From contig BTRK01000001.1 in NCBI GenBank assembly GCA_036245805.1, forward strand, positions 37,026,995 through 37,090,994: 64,000 nucleotides of DNA. Direction: 5' to 3'. A program made the position numbers and the translations under genes. The notes beneath the pieces were generated by a model that did not search any database, was not told the DNA's origin, and worked only from the letters and a program-made list of their open reading frames with translations. This DNA comes from Pristionchus mayeri. Lineage: Eukaryota; Nematoda; Chromadorea; Rhabditida; Neodiplogasteridae. Of this stretch, positions 38,337 through 47,380 are shown one piece after another; position 1 is the stretch's first letter; every line of letters starts with the position of its first letter.

Positions 38337-39025
38337 ACAAGTATAAGCTCGTCCCCTACCTCGTGCTCTCCAAAGAAGATGCACAAGTGGAGAAGATGTA
38401 TGAAGAACTCACTACAATATTAAACGACAAGACTATCGACACTTCTACCAAACTAGCTCTTTATGAGGATCTCCTGAACAAGATTAACCGTTTCAAAGAG
38501 GGTATACCTAAGGATTCCGCTATTCGCGTTCAACTACCAACGCTCACGTCTCAACTGATAGCTAGTACCCAAACTGAACCAAGGGAAGCCGATAACGCCG
38601 AAGTACCGCTTGAAGATGACGTCGTGGACAGAAGTATGAGGCGACGCATGTCAACAGAAGCTTCATTGTACAGTACTGCGAACGAACAGTCAACAGGGGA
38701 ACTTGACAGCGACGACGACGAAGGGTTTACAATGGTAACCCCACCAGGAAGGCCAGGGAAAAGACAACGAGAAGTGTTACGAGAACAACAACAACAAGAA
38801 GAAGAACAACGCCAGCAACGACGACAAGATCGTCCATCTACAGCTGACATGAACAAGAATGCACCTCGGGAGAAGAAGAAACGCCATCACGGTGTCCCAC
38901 CTGCCCAGAATCTCACACCGTCCCAAACCCGTCAAGGCACCGCATATACGGATAGTACTTTGACTGGAAATCGACCACTCGGAAGAATCAACCAATGGAC
39001 TAACCCTATGCCATGGAAAAATTGA
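38333..39025 (+). CDS. Maverick charged protein with glutamine/arginine-rich middle
   Basis: 230 residues, intact. It starts 'MNKYKLVPYLVLSKEDAQ' and has 'ILNDKTIDTSTKLALYEDLL', a pattern I recall from animal Maverick accessory proteins. An acidic patch 'LDSDDDEGF', a Gln/Glu/Arg-rich helix near 145-170 and a basic stretch 'NAPREKKKRHHG' follow. Function unknown; perhaps a core or scaffold protein. It is last in the plus-strand set before the G/C hairpins. Confidence 0.6.
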   Translation: MNKYKLVPYLVLSKEDAQVEKMYEELTTILNDKTIDTSTKLALYEDLLNKINRFKEGIPKDSAIRVQLPTLTSQLIASTQTEPREADNAEVPLEDDVVDRSMRRRMSTEASLYSTANEQSTGELDSDDDEGFTMVTPPGRPGKRQREVLREQQQQEEEQRQQRRQDRPSTADMNKNAPREKKKRHHGVPPAQNLTPSQTRQGTAYTDSTLTGNRPLGRINQWTNPMPWKN

Positions 39026-39065
39026 TTGCTGATAAAGATTCTCAATTCACTAACCATAATTTATT

Positions 39066-39182
39066 CGATATTGAACAACCTAGACCGGCCAACGCGCCTT
39101 TGGCGCGTACCCTGCGACGCCGCAGGCGTCGCGTCACCCCTCGACTGCTCCGCAGTCGAGTGGCGACAACCTACGGTACCGC
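39066..39182. repeat. Inner inverted repeat with three G/C hairpins, right
   Basis: Three tight hairpins in a row: 39092-39108 (ACGCGCC-TTT-GGCGCGT), 39114-39132 (GCGACGCC-GCA-GGCGTCGC) and 39140-39160 (CTCGACTGC-TCC-GCAGTCGAG). It lies just after the last core gene. With its partner at 30630-30727 it brackets the core gene block. Confidence 0.75.
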
Positions 39183-39567
39183 CTCCTTAGTTCTCCTGAT
39201 ATGTACCTCTCTTGTTGCGTTAAGAGGTATGGAGAGGAGTTCTCTACAATATGTACGAAATCCAGTAAATGGGACGAGCTAATACTAGCGGCTCTGCGCT
39301 TCCACTTCCTCTGTTACGGTAGGCATTTGAATACGTCTCAGGGTTTTTGGCTAAGGTAGGTATTTAAAATTCTCACGTGGTTCCAGGTACGGTAGGCTCG
39401 GTGGTGCGCAACAAAGTTACGGTACGGGTTGGCTTCAAATCTCCCTCCCACTAAACCGTATTTCGTGCATCTGGGTACGGTAGGTCCGGTGGCGCGACAC
39501 TATGCTCCACTGGGTGTCCTAAGGGGGAATGGGTATGTGTATTCACTCGTAGGCTTCCTGACGAATG

Positions 39568-39640
39568 CTCTCCATGGTGTAGTGGTGTATGGTTTTGGTC
39601 AAGACGCACCACTACGCAGGTTCGAATCCGCTGGAAAATC
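39568..39640 (+). ncRNA. tRNA-like unit 1 in terminal repeat (mirror 29228-29300)
   Basis: Contains TGGTGTAGTGG (A-box consensus, 39575-39585) and GGTTCGAATCC (B-box consensus, 39619-39629). The two starts are 44 bases apart, the spacing in a tRNA. The acceptor and T stems pair poorly, so I do not call a functional tRNA. GTAGTGGTG and CACCACTAC can form a separate 9-bp stem. Confidence 0.5.
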
Positions 39641-39720
39641 TGGCAAAAACCCTCTCCTTTAGCGAGCGATGGTAGAGGGGCGCAGGTACTTGTGCTCACC
39701 TATCGCTTCTTGGGCAGATG

Positions 39721-39795
39721 CACCTCATAGCCGAATGGTAAGTAACTAGTACCACCGCCCGTGGGACAGGGGTTCGAACCCAGCAAAAATCCGGC
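39721..39795 (+). ncRNA. tRNA-like unit 2 in terminal repeat (mirror 29073-29147)
   Basis: A-box-like TAGCCGAATGG at 39728-39738 and B-box GGTTCGAACCC at 39771-39781, 43 bases apart. The sequence after the B box (CAGCAAAAATCCGGCAAAAG) resembles that after unit 1 (GCTGGAAAATCTGGCAAAAA), so the two units look like tandem duplicates about 152 bp apart. Confidence 0.5.
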
Positions 39796-40277
39796 AAAAG
39801 AAGGGACACGAGCCCAGAAGTATGACGTCATCGGATTCAGAAGTCATCGACAGTATTCAGAAGGACACTCGGATTCAGAAAACATCGAAAGGATTCAGAA
39901 GTCGTCGATGGGATTCAGAAGTCGTCGACGGGATTCAGAAGTCGTCGACAGGATTCAGAAGGCTACTCAGATTCAGATGCCTCGACGACGTCAACGTTGA
40001 CGTCACTGATATCACAGATAATCATCAATAATTCGGTTTTGGTTTTTGACAAATCTTGTCGACTGGTCGAAGGGTATTATTTGTGTGTGCTTACGTTGTA
40101 CCATAATGTAATACTAGAAACCTCAAACATACATGTTCGTTAACCTAGGCAACAGCCAATGATATTGTGACTCTATTTATATTGACTATGCGCAGAACCT
40201 TGTATTTATTTAAAGGGGAAATTTATTGCACTATCCATTTCATATTTTCATATTGAAAATAAATCAAAATTGTTCAG

Positions 40278-41898
40278 GATCCTCGATTAGAGCGCAAGCC
40301 GTTGCTTGACATCGAGGCGCATAATGCAAATGTGGAATCGGTCGACGTATCGCACGGTACTTTATTGTTTAGTTCTATCATCTATAGATTCTAAAAATAC
40401 TACTAGAGACTACTCGAAAGAGCGATTCAGATGGTCGTTACATCTTCTCTATCGGTGATGGTACGCACATCTGGCACATGCAGGGGGCAGGAAGCTAACC
40501 TCGCTCACTCCACCCACTCGACTCGCCAAGGGATGGAAGGTATGGTAATCCTCACGCGATAAATTTAAAGAATAAGCTCCGATTATTTTCAGGTGCGAAC
40601 AGTGAAGTTCACGCCGCTGGGCGAGCAAAACATGTACCTTCTGGCGGCATTCAATCAGATTGCCGGTGAGCTGGTTGTAGTGAAAGGCTCTGAAATATAA
40701 TAGAAACAAATAAAATAAAAACATTTGGACATTCATTTGATCCATTACTCGTATCTCCTTCAATGTCTGTTCCAAATTATTGTTTATTGATAACTCTGAC
40801 ATTGCCTCTCCTTTTACTTTTTCATTAATATATAACCGCATCCCAACACATATAAATGTATTTATTTATATTGTAGCACGTCCAAGTCGTAGTCCTTCCT
40901 CGTCATCTATGAGTTCAATCGACAAGCGGCAACCATGAAACCGAAGGCAGTCCAGGGACTCAAAATGGGAGAGGTGAGGAAGGGGAGAGTCTGTGGGGTG
41001 ATAAGACATCTCGGAAAAAAACATTTCGGAAAACGACATCTCGGAAATTCCATTTCGGAAAACGACATTTCGGAAATTCCATCTCGGAAAAGGACATCTC
41101 GAAAATGCCATTTCGGAAAAGGACATCTCGGAAACTTTACACTGAAACTCCACGTTCTTTTTTTGTTATTATCAGATACTTCTACTTGATTTACATTGCA
41201 ATTGATAAAAACAAAAATAGTATTTTAGTCAGGAGAAAATAGCTTCGAAACTCATGTGCGCGCTCTTGAAATATTGCGAAATCTTTCCGAGATGTCCTTT
41301 TCCAAAATGGAATTTCCGAGATGGAATTTCCAAAACGTCTTTTTCCGAAATGTTTTTTCCGATATGTCTTATCACCAGTCTGTGGGGGGGGGGGGTACTG
41401 TAGCTATTGTTGTTGCGCTGTCTCATAATGATATGATTGGCAGTATTTGAGAAAGGCTTGAGGAAGAGAAGAGTACTGGGAAACCATAATGAGAATATGC
41501 AGACGATCTCCACCCTGGCACTCTCGCAAGATGGTAACATGTGCGCAGTGGGGACGATGGACGGTTCGGTGTACGTGCTGGAGACAATCGACCTGAAGGA
41601 GCTCCACGCCGCACGCAACACCCACGGTGAGAATTAGTGATTGGTGTGGTACCAGTGGCACCGAAGGCACCAATTACGATGATACCGGTGCTGGAAAGTT
41701 CTCATTGCCGGATTCGGCATGTAGTACTCGAATCTGATACCAAGCATAGCTTTAATTATGAAAAGGATGATCATCAATGTACAAATATAATTCCCACAGT
41801 GGGAAGATGTCAAGAATATTGACGCGATTCCAGGCATCTTCGTGACGGGCATCGAGTTCCTCGATCGATCGGCGCGCGACGTCCTCCTCCCGAGGTAA
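40278..41898 (+). pseudogene. PREB/SEC12-like WD40 gene, truncated copy A
   Basis: Homologous to the gene at 42.0-45.7 kb but beginning inside its third intron, exactly at the Maverick border. Blocks: 40278-40356 ('RKPLLDIEAHNANVES'), about 40417-40531, 40594-40665, about 40877-40974, 41500-41624 and 41833-41899 ('GIFVTGIEFLDRSARDVLL'). Lesions relative to copy B: 3 bases and then a further base are lost in the second block (near 40461-40485), breaking the frame in the 'VGDGTAHIWDM' repeat. A foldback element sits in the intron at 40997-41376. Confidence 0.7.
40997..41376. mobile_element. Foldback element with iterated arms and 9-bp target duplication
   Basis: Both arms are built of tandem units of about 18-20 bp with TTTCGGAAAA and GACATCTCGG motifs, inverted relative to each other. 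Outer ends are GGTGATAAGACAT and ATGTCTTATCACC. AGTCTGTGG flanks both sides (40988-40996 and 41377-41385), a 9-bp target duplication as made by Mutator-like elements. The homologous intron of copy B (after 43333) lacks the element. Confidence 0.82.
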
Positions 41899-42011
41899 CA
41901 TGTTGGAATATTAATTGAATATATATTCTATCTTTGTAGCTAGCGTGCGAGTGTAGAAAAAAAAGAAAAAATGGCAATTAATATATTAAATATTTTAATT
42001 GCATGATTCAG

Positions 42012-45000
42012 TTCTGTACCATCTATGAGACGACAGGATTCAAGGGCGATTTGAAGGATGAGGTAGGCTACCATGCATTTTTCTCTTTTTGGTTCCTTGA
42101 TATCTACTTGTTTAACCGCGGTCTCATTCGCTACTCCGATAGGTTCCATTGTATCAGATTCGCATTCCTTTCTTTCAGGATAAACGATTAACATTCGATC
42201 ATCGAGAAGTGGGTAAGATCAGGACCGACGATTCGTACCAAGTGCGTTTTCGCTGTTTCACATATTGGGCTAAAATTTAATTGTACACTGTCTACTGAAG
42301 AAGGAATGAGAAATAAGGATGAGTTCACACTATATATTTCCATATTCTGCAGAGATGCTGCTCGTTCGACCCCACCTCTCGAAGCGGACGACTCGTGACT
42401 GGAGGGGAGAATGGACGAGTCAAAGTGTGCAATGTGCGAGACCTCGTCGACTACAGGGTGTGGTAGTAGTCAATCAATAATTTGTTGCTGGTCTAGTATA
42501 GTTGTCGAAGGGTAATATTCTTGTGCACTAACGTTGTGGCATTATATAATACTAGAAACCTCAACATACATGTTCCTTTACATAGGCAACATCCAATTAT
42601 ATTTCTCTATGTATATTTGCTATGCGCAGGACCTTTTGTTCTTATTTAAAGGGTACTTTTACTGCAATGTTTAGCATATTTTATATTGTAAGTAAATAAA
42701 AATTATTCAGGATCCTCGATTAGAGCGCAAGCCGTTGCTGGACATCGAGGCGCATAATGCAAATGTGGACTCGGTCGACGTATCGCACGGTACTTTATTG
42801 TTGAGCTTTATCATCTATAGATTTTTTTTACAACACTACTAGAGACCACTCAAAAGTGAGCGATTCAGATGGTCGTTACATCGTTTCTGTCGGTGATGGT
42901 ACCGCACACATCTGGGACATGCAACTGGGCAGGAAGCTGACCTCGCTCACTCCGCCCACTGGACTCGCCAAGGGATGGAAGGTACGGTAATCCTCACGCG
43001 ATAAAATTAAAGAATAAGCTCCGATTATTTTCAGGTGCGAGCAGTGAAATTCACGCCGCTGGGCGAGCAAAACATGTACCTTCTGGCGGCATTCAATCAG
43101 ATCGCCGGTGAGTTGGTTGTAGTGAAAGGCTCTGAAATAGAAAAAATTTGAAATTCAACTGATCCAATACGCCTCTCTCCGCCTATATCCATTGCCCCCT
43201 TTCCTTTTTTATTTAATTTATATATTTATATTGCAGCACGTCCAAGTCGCAGTCCTTCCTCGTCATCTACGAGTTCAATCGACAGGCGGCAACCATGAAG
43301 CCGAAGGCAGTCCAGGGACTCAAGATAGGCGAAGTGAGGGGGGGGGGTACTGTAGTCATTTTCGTGATTCTGTCGCATCATGGTATGATTGGCTGTATAT
43401 GAGAAAAGTTTGATGAAGACGGGTGCTTAGAAATCATAATGATAATATGCAGACGATCTCCAACCCGGCACTCTCGCAAGACGGAAACATGTGCACAGTG
43501 GGGTCGATGGACGGTTCGGTGTACGTGCTGGAGACAATCGAACTGAAGGAGCTCCACGCCGCACCCAACACCCACGGTGAGAATTAATGATTGATGTGGT
43601 AGCAGTAGCACCGGTGCTGAAATGATTAAGTGCTATGACTATCAGCTCTCCTAAGTGTACTGTTCTCCATCTAGGTCGTCTTAAAACAAGGTCGCAGTAC
43701 ATCCTTAATGGTAATACTATCAGGTTGAGTCTAAAGTTTTGCGCGATTTTGACTAAAATGTGTCCTGACATCTAACATCGTTCGATGTTGCCCCATCAAC
43801 TCAGATCTTTTAAGGCTAGATAGGGGCATTTATATTCTCTTTAGCGCACACTATCATAGATCTGCCCGCCAAAGGGAAATAAAACAGCGATGCAGCAAAC
43901 TTCATCTGGCTAACCAACGACATTACTTTTCAAAGTAGTATAATTTCTTTTAGAACGGAGATAGGACCCTGTGTTAACGACAGTTGTAAAGCATGACTGG
44001 CATATATTGTACTGGTAATGTCGAGACTGATCAGCCATTATAGACCTATTAGAAATATGCGCGGAATCAGAAATTGAGTTTTCATCACGAATTTCAGGAT
44101 AAGTTTTAGGTGTACTGTATCTATAACGATAGTTCTTGAGATTTCAATTATTTATGAATGTGAACTACTTTTCTAGTACAAATCAAAATTCCATTTGGGA
44201 GAGAATGCGGATTCATGAACAGGGTTTTTCGGATTTTAGGTGTCCAATGTAGAACATCGAAATACACACTTTTGCCTTTTTTGTGTTATCCACGTGGTTC
44301 GAAGGGCGGTTCTTTCATGCTAAAATTAACGAACAACCCTTACCCTATCACTCACCAATTAGGAATATTGTGGAGGTCGCTACTTTTTCTAGGGTGAACT
44401 GTGCCTGAAGGCCCTCCATATCAGCGTTTTCGACATTTTCATTGAAAAATAATTCAGGTGCAACCCTCGGGCTTCTGAATACCTGTATGAGCTTCTATCT
44501 AAAAGTTTCTCGGCAAAGTACAGCAATTTAAAAGATAATCAATATTTTTCTGAAACATCCAAAGTTACGCAGACCTTGATTTCTGGCAAAGAAGAGTTAT
44601 TTGCTCTAGTTAAAATATATTATTCTAAAGGTTGAACATGTTCCTATACATCGACATCAGGACAACAGATGTTTATTTTAGCCAAAGAAACTACACGAAC
44701 TCAAAGTTGAGAGCCAAAATCGCGCAAAACTTTAGGCTCAACCTAATATTTCTCCTAAAGATGAAGTTCGGGACCTTGGCATCTTCATCACTAGAAAATT
44801 GCACTTTGGCCATCATATTGACCAAATTACTAGGAAAGCCAGATCCTTCTGTAACCTTTTACTTCGGTCGTTTTCCATATCCTGACATTTTGCTTAAGGC
44901 ATACTAAATATACATTCGCCCTCTGCTTGAATCGTCAACCATAATTTGGAATCCCACTGCTATTGGGCTGGTTAATCAAGTTGAATCTGTATAACGTGAA

Positions 45001-45716
45001 TTAACTAGACAGATTCTGGGTCGATTTAAAGTACCTTACCTCCCTTACCCTGAAAGTCTGAAGTATTTTCAATTAGATACACTAGAATACCGCCGTTTTT
45101 TGAACGATATGTACTTTCTGTACGATTCTTTGCACAAGTTCGTTCTACTCGACACCTCTTCTCTCTATGCGATCGCTCCTCTCTCTCGAAGCCTCCGTGC
45201 CTCTCACAGCATCCGCATCTCTTTACCGTACGTGCTTCCAACTTCTATGTCCTCTTTTGCCACTCGTTCACTAACGCTCTGGAATTCATTTCCCAACAAA
45301 ATAGTTACCATGCCCCGTCTCTCTTTCCGCCACCACATTAAAAACTCTCCCACCTGTGTCCTCCACTCGTCCAACGTAAGATTGTAACACGGACTGCCAC
45401 ATAATCCCCACCCACATGCTCGCCCGAGCCCAAAATACTTATACTTATACTTGATCGTATATCGTCGTCAGTGACTCTTTACTTTCAAGGCCATATCCCT
45501 CCCATATCCCGGTGAATAAAGCATAAGTATAAGTATAAGTGCTGGAAGATGTTAGGGTGATGCCAAGCAACGTTGAAATTATATAAGGATAATCGTCAAT
45601 GTACAAATTTAATTCCCACAGCGGGAAGATGTCGAGAATATTACTGTAATTGCAGGCATTTTCGTGACGGGAATCGAGTTCCTCGATCGATTGGCACGCG
45701 ACGTCCTCCTTCCGAG
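42012..45716 (+). CDS. PREB/SEC12-like WD40 protein, copy B, interrupted by transposons
   Basis: PREB/SEC12 is an ER WD40 protein that loads GTP on Sar1 to start COPII budding. Blocks: 42012-42062, 42179-42241, 42353-42457 ('GRLVTGGENGRVKVCNVRD'), 42711-42789, 42857-42981 ('YIVSVGDGTAHIWDMQLGRK'), 43035-43107, 43237-43333 ('SFLVIYEFNRQAA'), 43453-43576 ('MCTVGSMDGSVYVLETIEL') and 45656-45716 ('HGIFVTGIEFLDR' across the join). The last block matches the PREB motif EAHGIVVTDVAFL. The intron before it holds a mariner-like element and a LINE fragment. The join 43107/43237 does not keep frame with GT-AG borders, and the last donor looks altered, so this copy may also be failing. No C-terminal membrane anchor is seen. 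Confidence 0.62.
43720..44746. mobile_element. Non-autonomous mariner-like element, copy 1
   Basis: About 1.03 kb with inverted ends AGGTTGAGTCTAAAGTTTTG and its near complement, continuing GCGCGATTTTG. No transposase frame. Internal sequence (for example GTGGAGGTCGCTACTTTTTC near 44372) is shared with 46119-47380. Confidence 0.8.
44908..45535 (+). mobile_element. 3' fragment of a LINE retrotransposon
   Basis: The frame from 44908 reads 'YIRPLLESSTIIWNP' and on, with one stop near 44993. The open part 45100-45387 reads 'SLRASHSIRISLPYVLP' and 'LTLWNSFPNKIVTM', the usual C-terminal region of CR1/Jockey reverse transcriptases. The tail contains ACTTATACTTATACTTG and TAAGTATAAGTATAAGTG repeats around 45436-45540. 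It sits in the last intron of PREB copy B. Confidence 0.7.
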
Positions 45717-45872
45717 GGTATGGTGGCCTTTCCGATCGATAGTGTTCGATTATTGACTGAATCCAAATGTTCTTTCTTTCTCTCTTTCTTTGTATCTCGA
45801 GGACAAAACATGTGTGAAACTGAGATACTGTATTTGCACCGTATAATTTTGAGGACCCTATAATTTTCTCTA

Positions 45873-46118
45873 ATGGATTTCGGCGCTTTCTCGACTCGAT
45901 TTGAGGGGGAAGCGGGAGATTCGACGAAGGAACAACTGGAGAAGACACTCGTGAGTCAACTTTGTTGTATATTTTTGATATGCATTCTGAATCCTGCTTT
46001 TGTACGGGCACAGATAGGAAGCACCTTATTTATGCTGTTAAATGACTCCAACCGTGTGAGAGTTTTGGAGCAAGACAACAATTCTCATGCTGATCTTCAG
46101 CTGAAAATGTCAAATGTA
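45873..46118 (+). pseudogene. Duplicated exon set, copy 1
   Basis: The block 45879-45952 encodes 'FGAFSTRFEGEAGDSTKEQ' and ends at a GTGAG donor. The same block recurs at 49389-49459. A further stretch at 46017-46115 follows a CAG. Transposons at 46119-48998 interrupt, and 49087-49180 ('KSMTNSRVALEETMNSIEK') may be the continuation. Family not recognised; it may be the 3' part of the PREB-like gene or an unrelated small gene. Confidence 0.45.
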
Positions 46119-47380
46119 TCAGGTTGGTCATAAAGTTTTGCGCGATTTTGACTAAAGTGCATTTTTGCATCTACAATCGTTCGTTGTTGTCCAATCAACG
46201 TAGATCTTTTAGTGGTAGATAGAGGCTTTTATACTCTCTTTAGAGTACACTATCATAGATCTGTCCGATCAAGGAAAAGAATAAGGCGATGTACCAAACT
46301 TCATGTGGATGATCAACGACCTGACTTTTCAAAGGATTTGATTTTCATTTAGAACGGAGATAGGACCCAATCTAAACCACAGTAGTAAAGTATGATGGGA
46401 ATATATCGTACTGGTGATGTTGAGACTGACCAGCCACAAAGGGCATATTAGAAATATGCGCGTAATCCGATCTGTGGGTTTTAATGGCACTTGTCAAGGT
46501 AAGTTTTGGAGTACTATATCTATGCCGACAGTTCTTGAGATTTAAATTATTCATGATTGTGAACTACCTTTCCAGTACAAGTCAAAATTCCCTTTGGGGG
46601 ATAATGGGGCTCTCCATTCACGAACATGGTTCTTCGGATTTTAGGTGCCCAATTTAGAACATCGAAATACACACCTTATGCTTTTTTGTGCTAGACATGT
46701 GGTTTGAAGGGCGGTACTTTCCTGTTAAAATTAACGAACAACCCTTGCCCTATCACTCACTATTTAGGAATATTGTGGAGGTCGCTACTTTTTCTAGGGT
46801 GAGCCGTGCTTGAAGACCCTCCATGTCAAGTTTTTTGACGTTTTCTTTGCAAAATAATTGAGTTACAAATATCACGTTTTTAGATGAGAGAGAAAACTGG
46901 GCTCTTAAATATTGATATAATAGAGAACCATGTAAGTAGTGATTACAGCGCCCATAGGTAGAGGTCACCTGCGTCAATCCTCGAAACAGGTAATTTGCTC
47001 GATAGAAATCTTATTTTTCTAAGTGCCTGGGTTTCATTGACCTCTACGAAGCCCATTTCGAATTCGGCAGGTCTCTCTTTTTGAAACTAGGTAGTGTACG
47101 CCTAGTGCTTTTTAATAAACTTTGTGAGTCTCCATCTAAAAATTTATCTGCGAAGTACAGCAACTTTAAATAAAATCTTATTTTTTCTGAAAAATTCAAA
47201 GTTACGCAGATCTTGATTTCTCGCTTAGTAGAAATACTTGGAATATTTCAACTATATTTTTCTAAAGGTCGAACATGTCCCTAAATAACGTCATCAGGAC
47301 AATACGTGGCGATTTGAGCAAAAGAAAATATACGAACTCAAACTTGGGGTCCGAAATCGCGCAAAACTTTATGACGCAAA
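46119..47380. mobile_element. Non-autonomous mariner-like element, copy 2
   Basis: About 1.26 kb, same family as 43720-44746. Left end AGGTTGGTCATAAAGTTTTG; the right end matches up to CTTTATGAC and is then cut off by the LINE that follows. No transposase frame. Confidence 0.75.

Larger units (their letters stand above)
28844..40024. mobile_element. Maverick/Polinton-class transposon lacking polymerase B
   Basis: An 11181-bp unit bounded by 741-bp terminal inverted repeats (28844-29584 and 39284-40024) that I can align without gaps and with only a few mismatches. Inside are the hallmark genes of the class: integrase with chromodomain, FtsK/HerA-type ATPase, double-jelly-roll major capsid protein, adenain-like cysteine protease, plus a pVI-like protein and small accessory genes. 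Mavericks usually run 15-20 kb and encode protein-primed DNA polymerase B. No frame here is long enough for one and no polymerase motif is visible. The ATPase and capsid frames each have one in-frame stop. I find no clear 6-bp target duplication. Confidence 0.92.
39284..40024. repeat. Right terminal inverted repeat of Maverick
   Basis: Pairs with 28844-29584. The inner edge is ACTAGCGGCTCTGCGC; the outer edge ends CAGATAATCA. It carries the same tandem array (about 39828-39975) and tRNA-like units. Differences from the left copy are scattered single bases, for example near 39354, 39385 and 39464. Confidence 0.9.

Noticed and set aside
39568..39795. Functional tRNA genes
   Set aside because: A and B boxes and spacing fit, but acceptor and T stems have several mismatches.
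47336..47348. CTCAAACTTGGGG resembling part of SL1
   Set aside because: Only a 13-base partial match, lying in the end of a mariner-like element; expected by chance in sequence of this composition.
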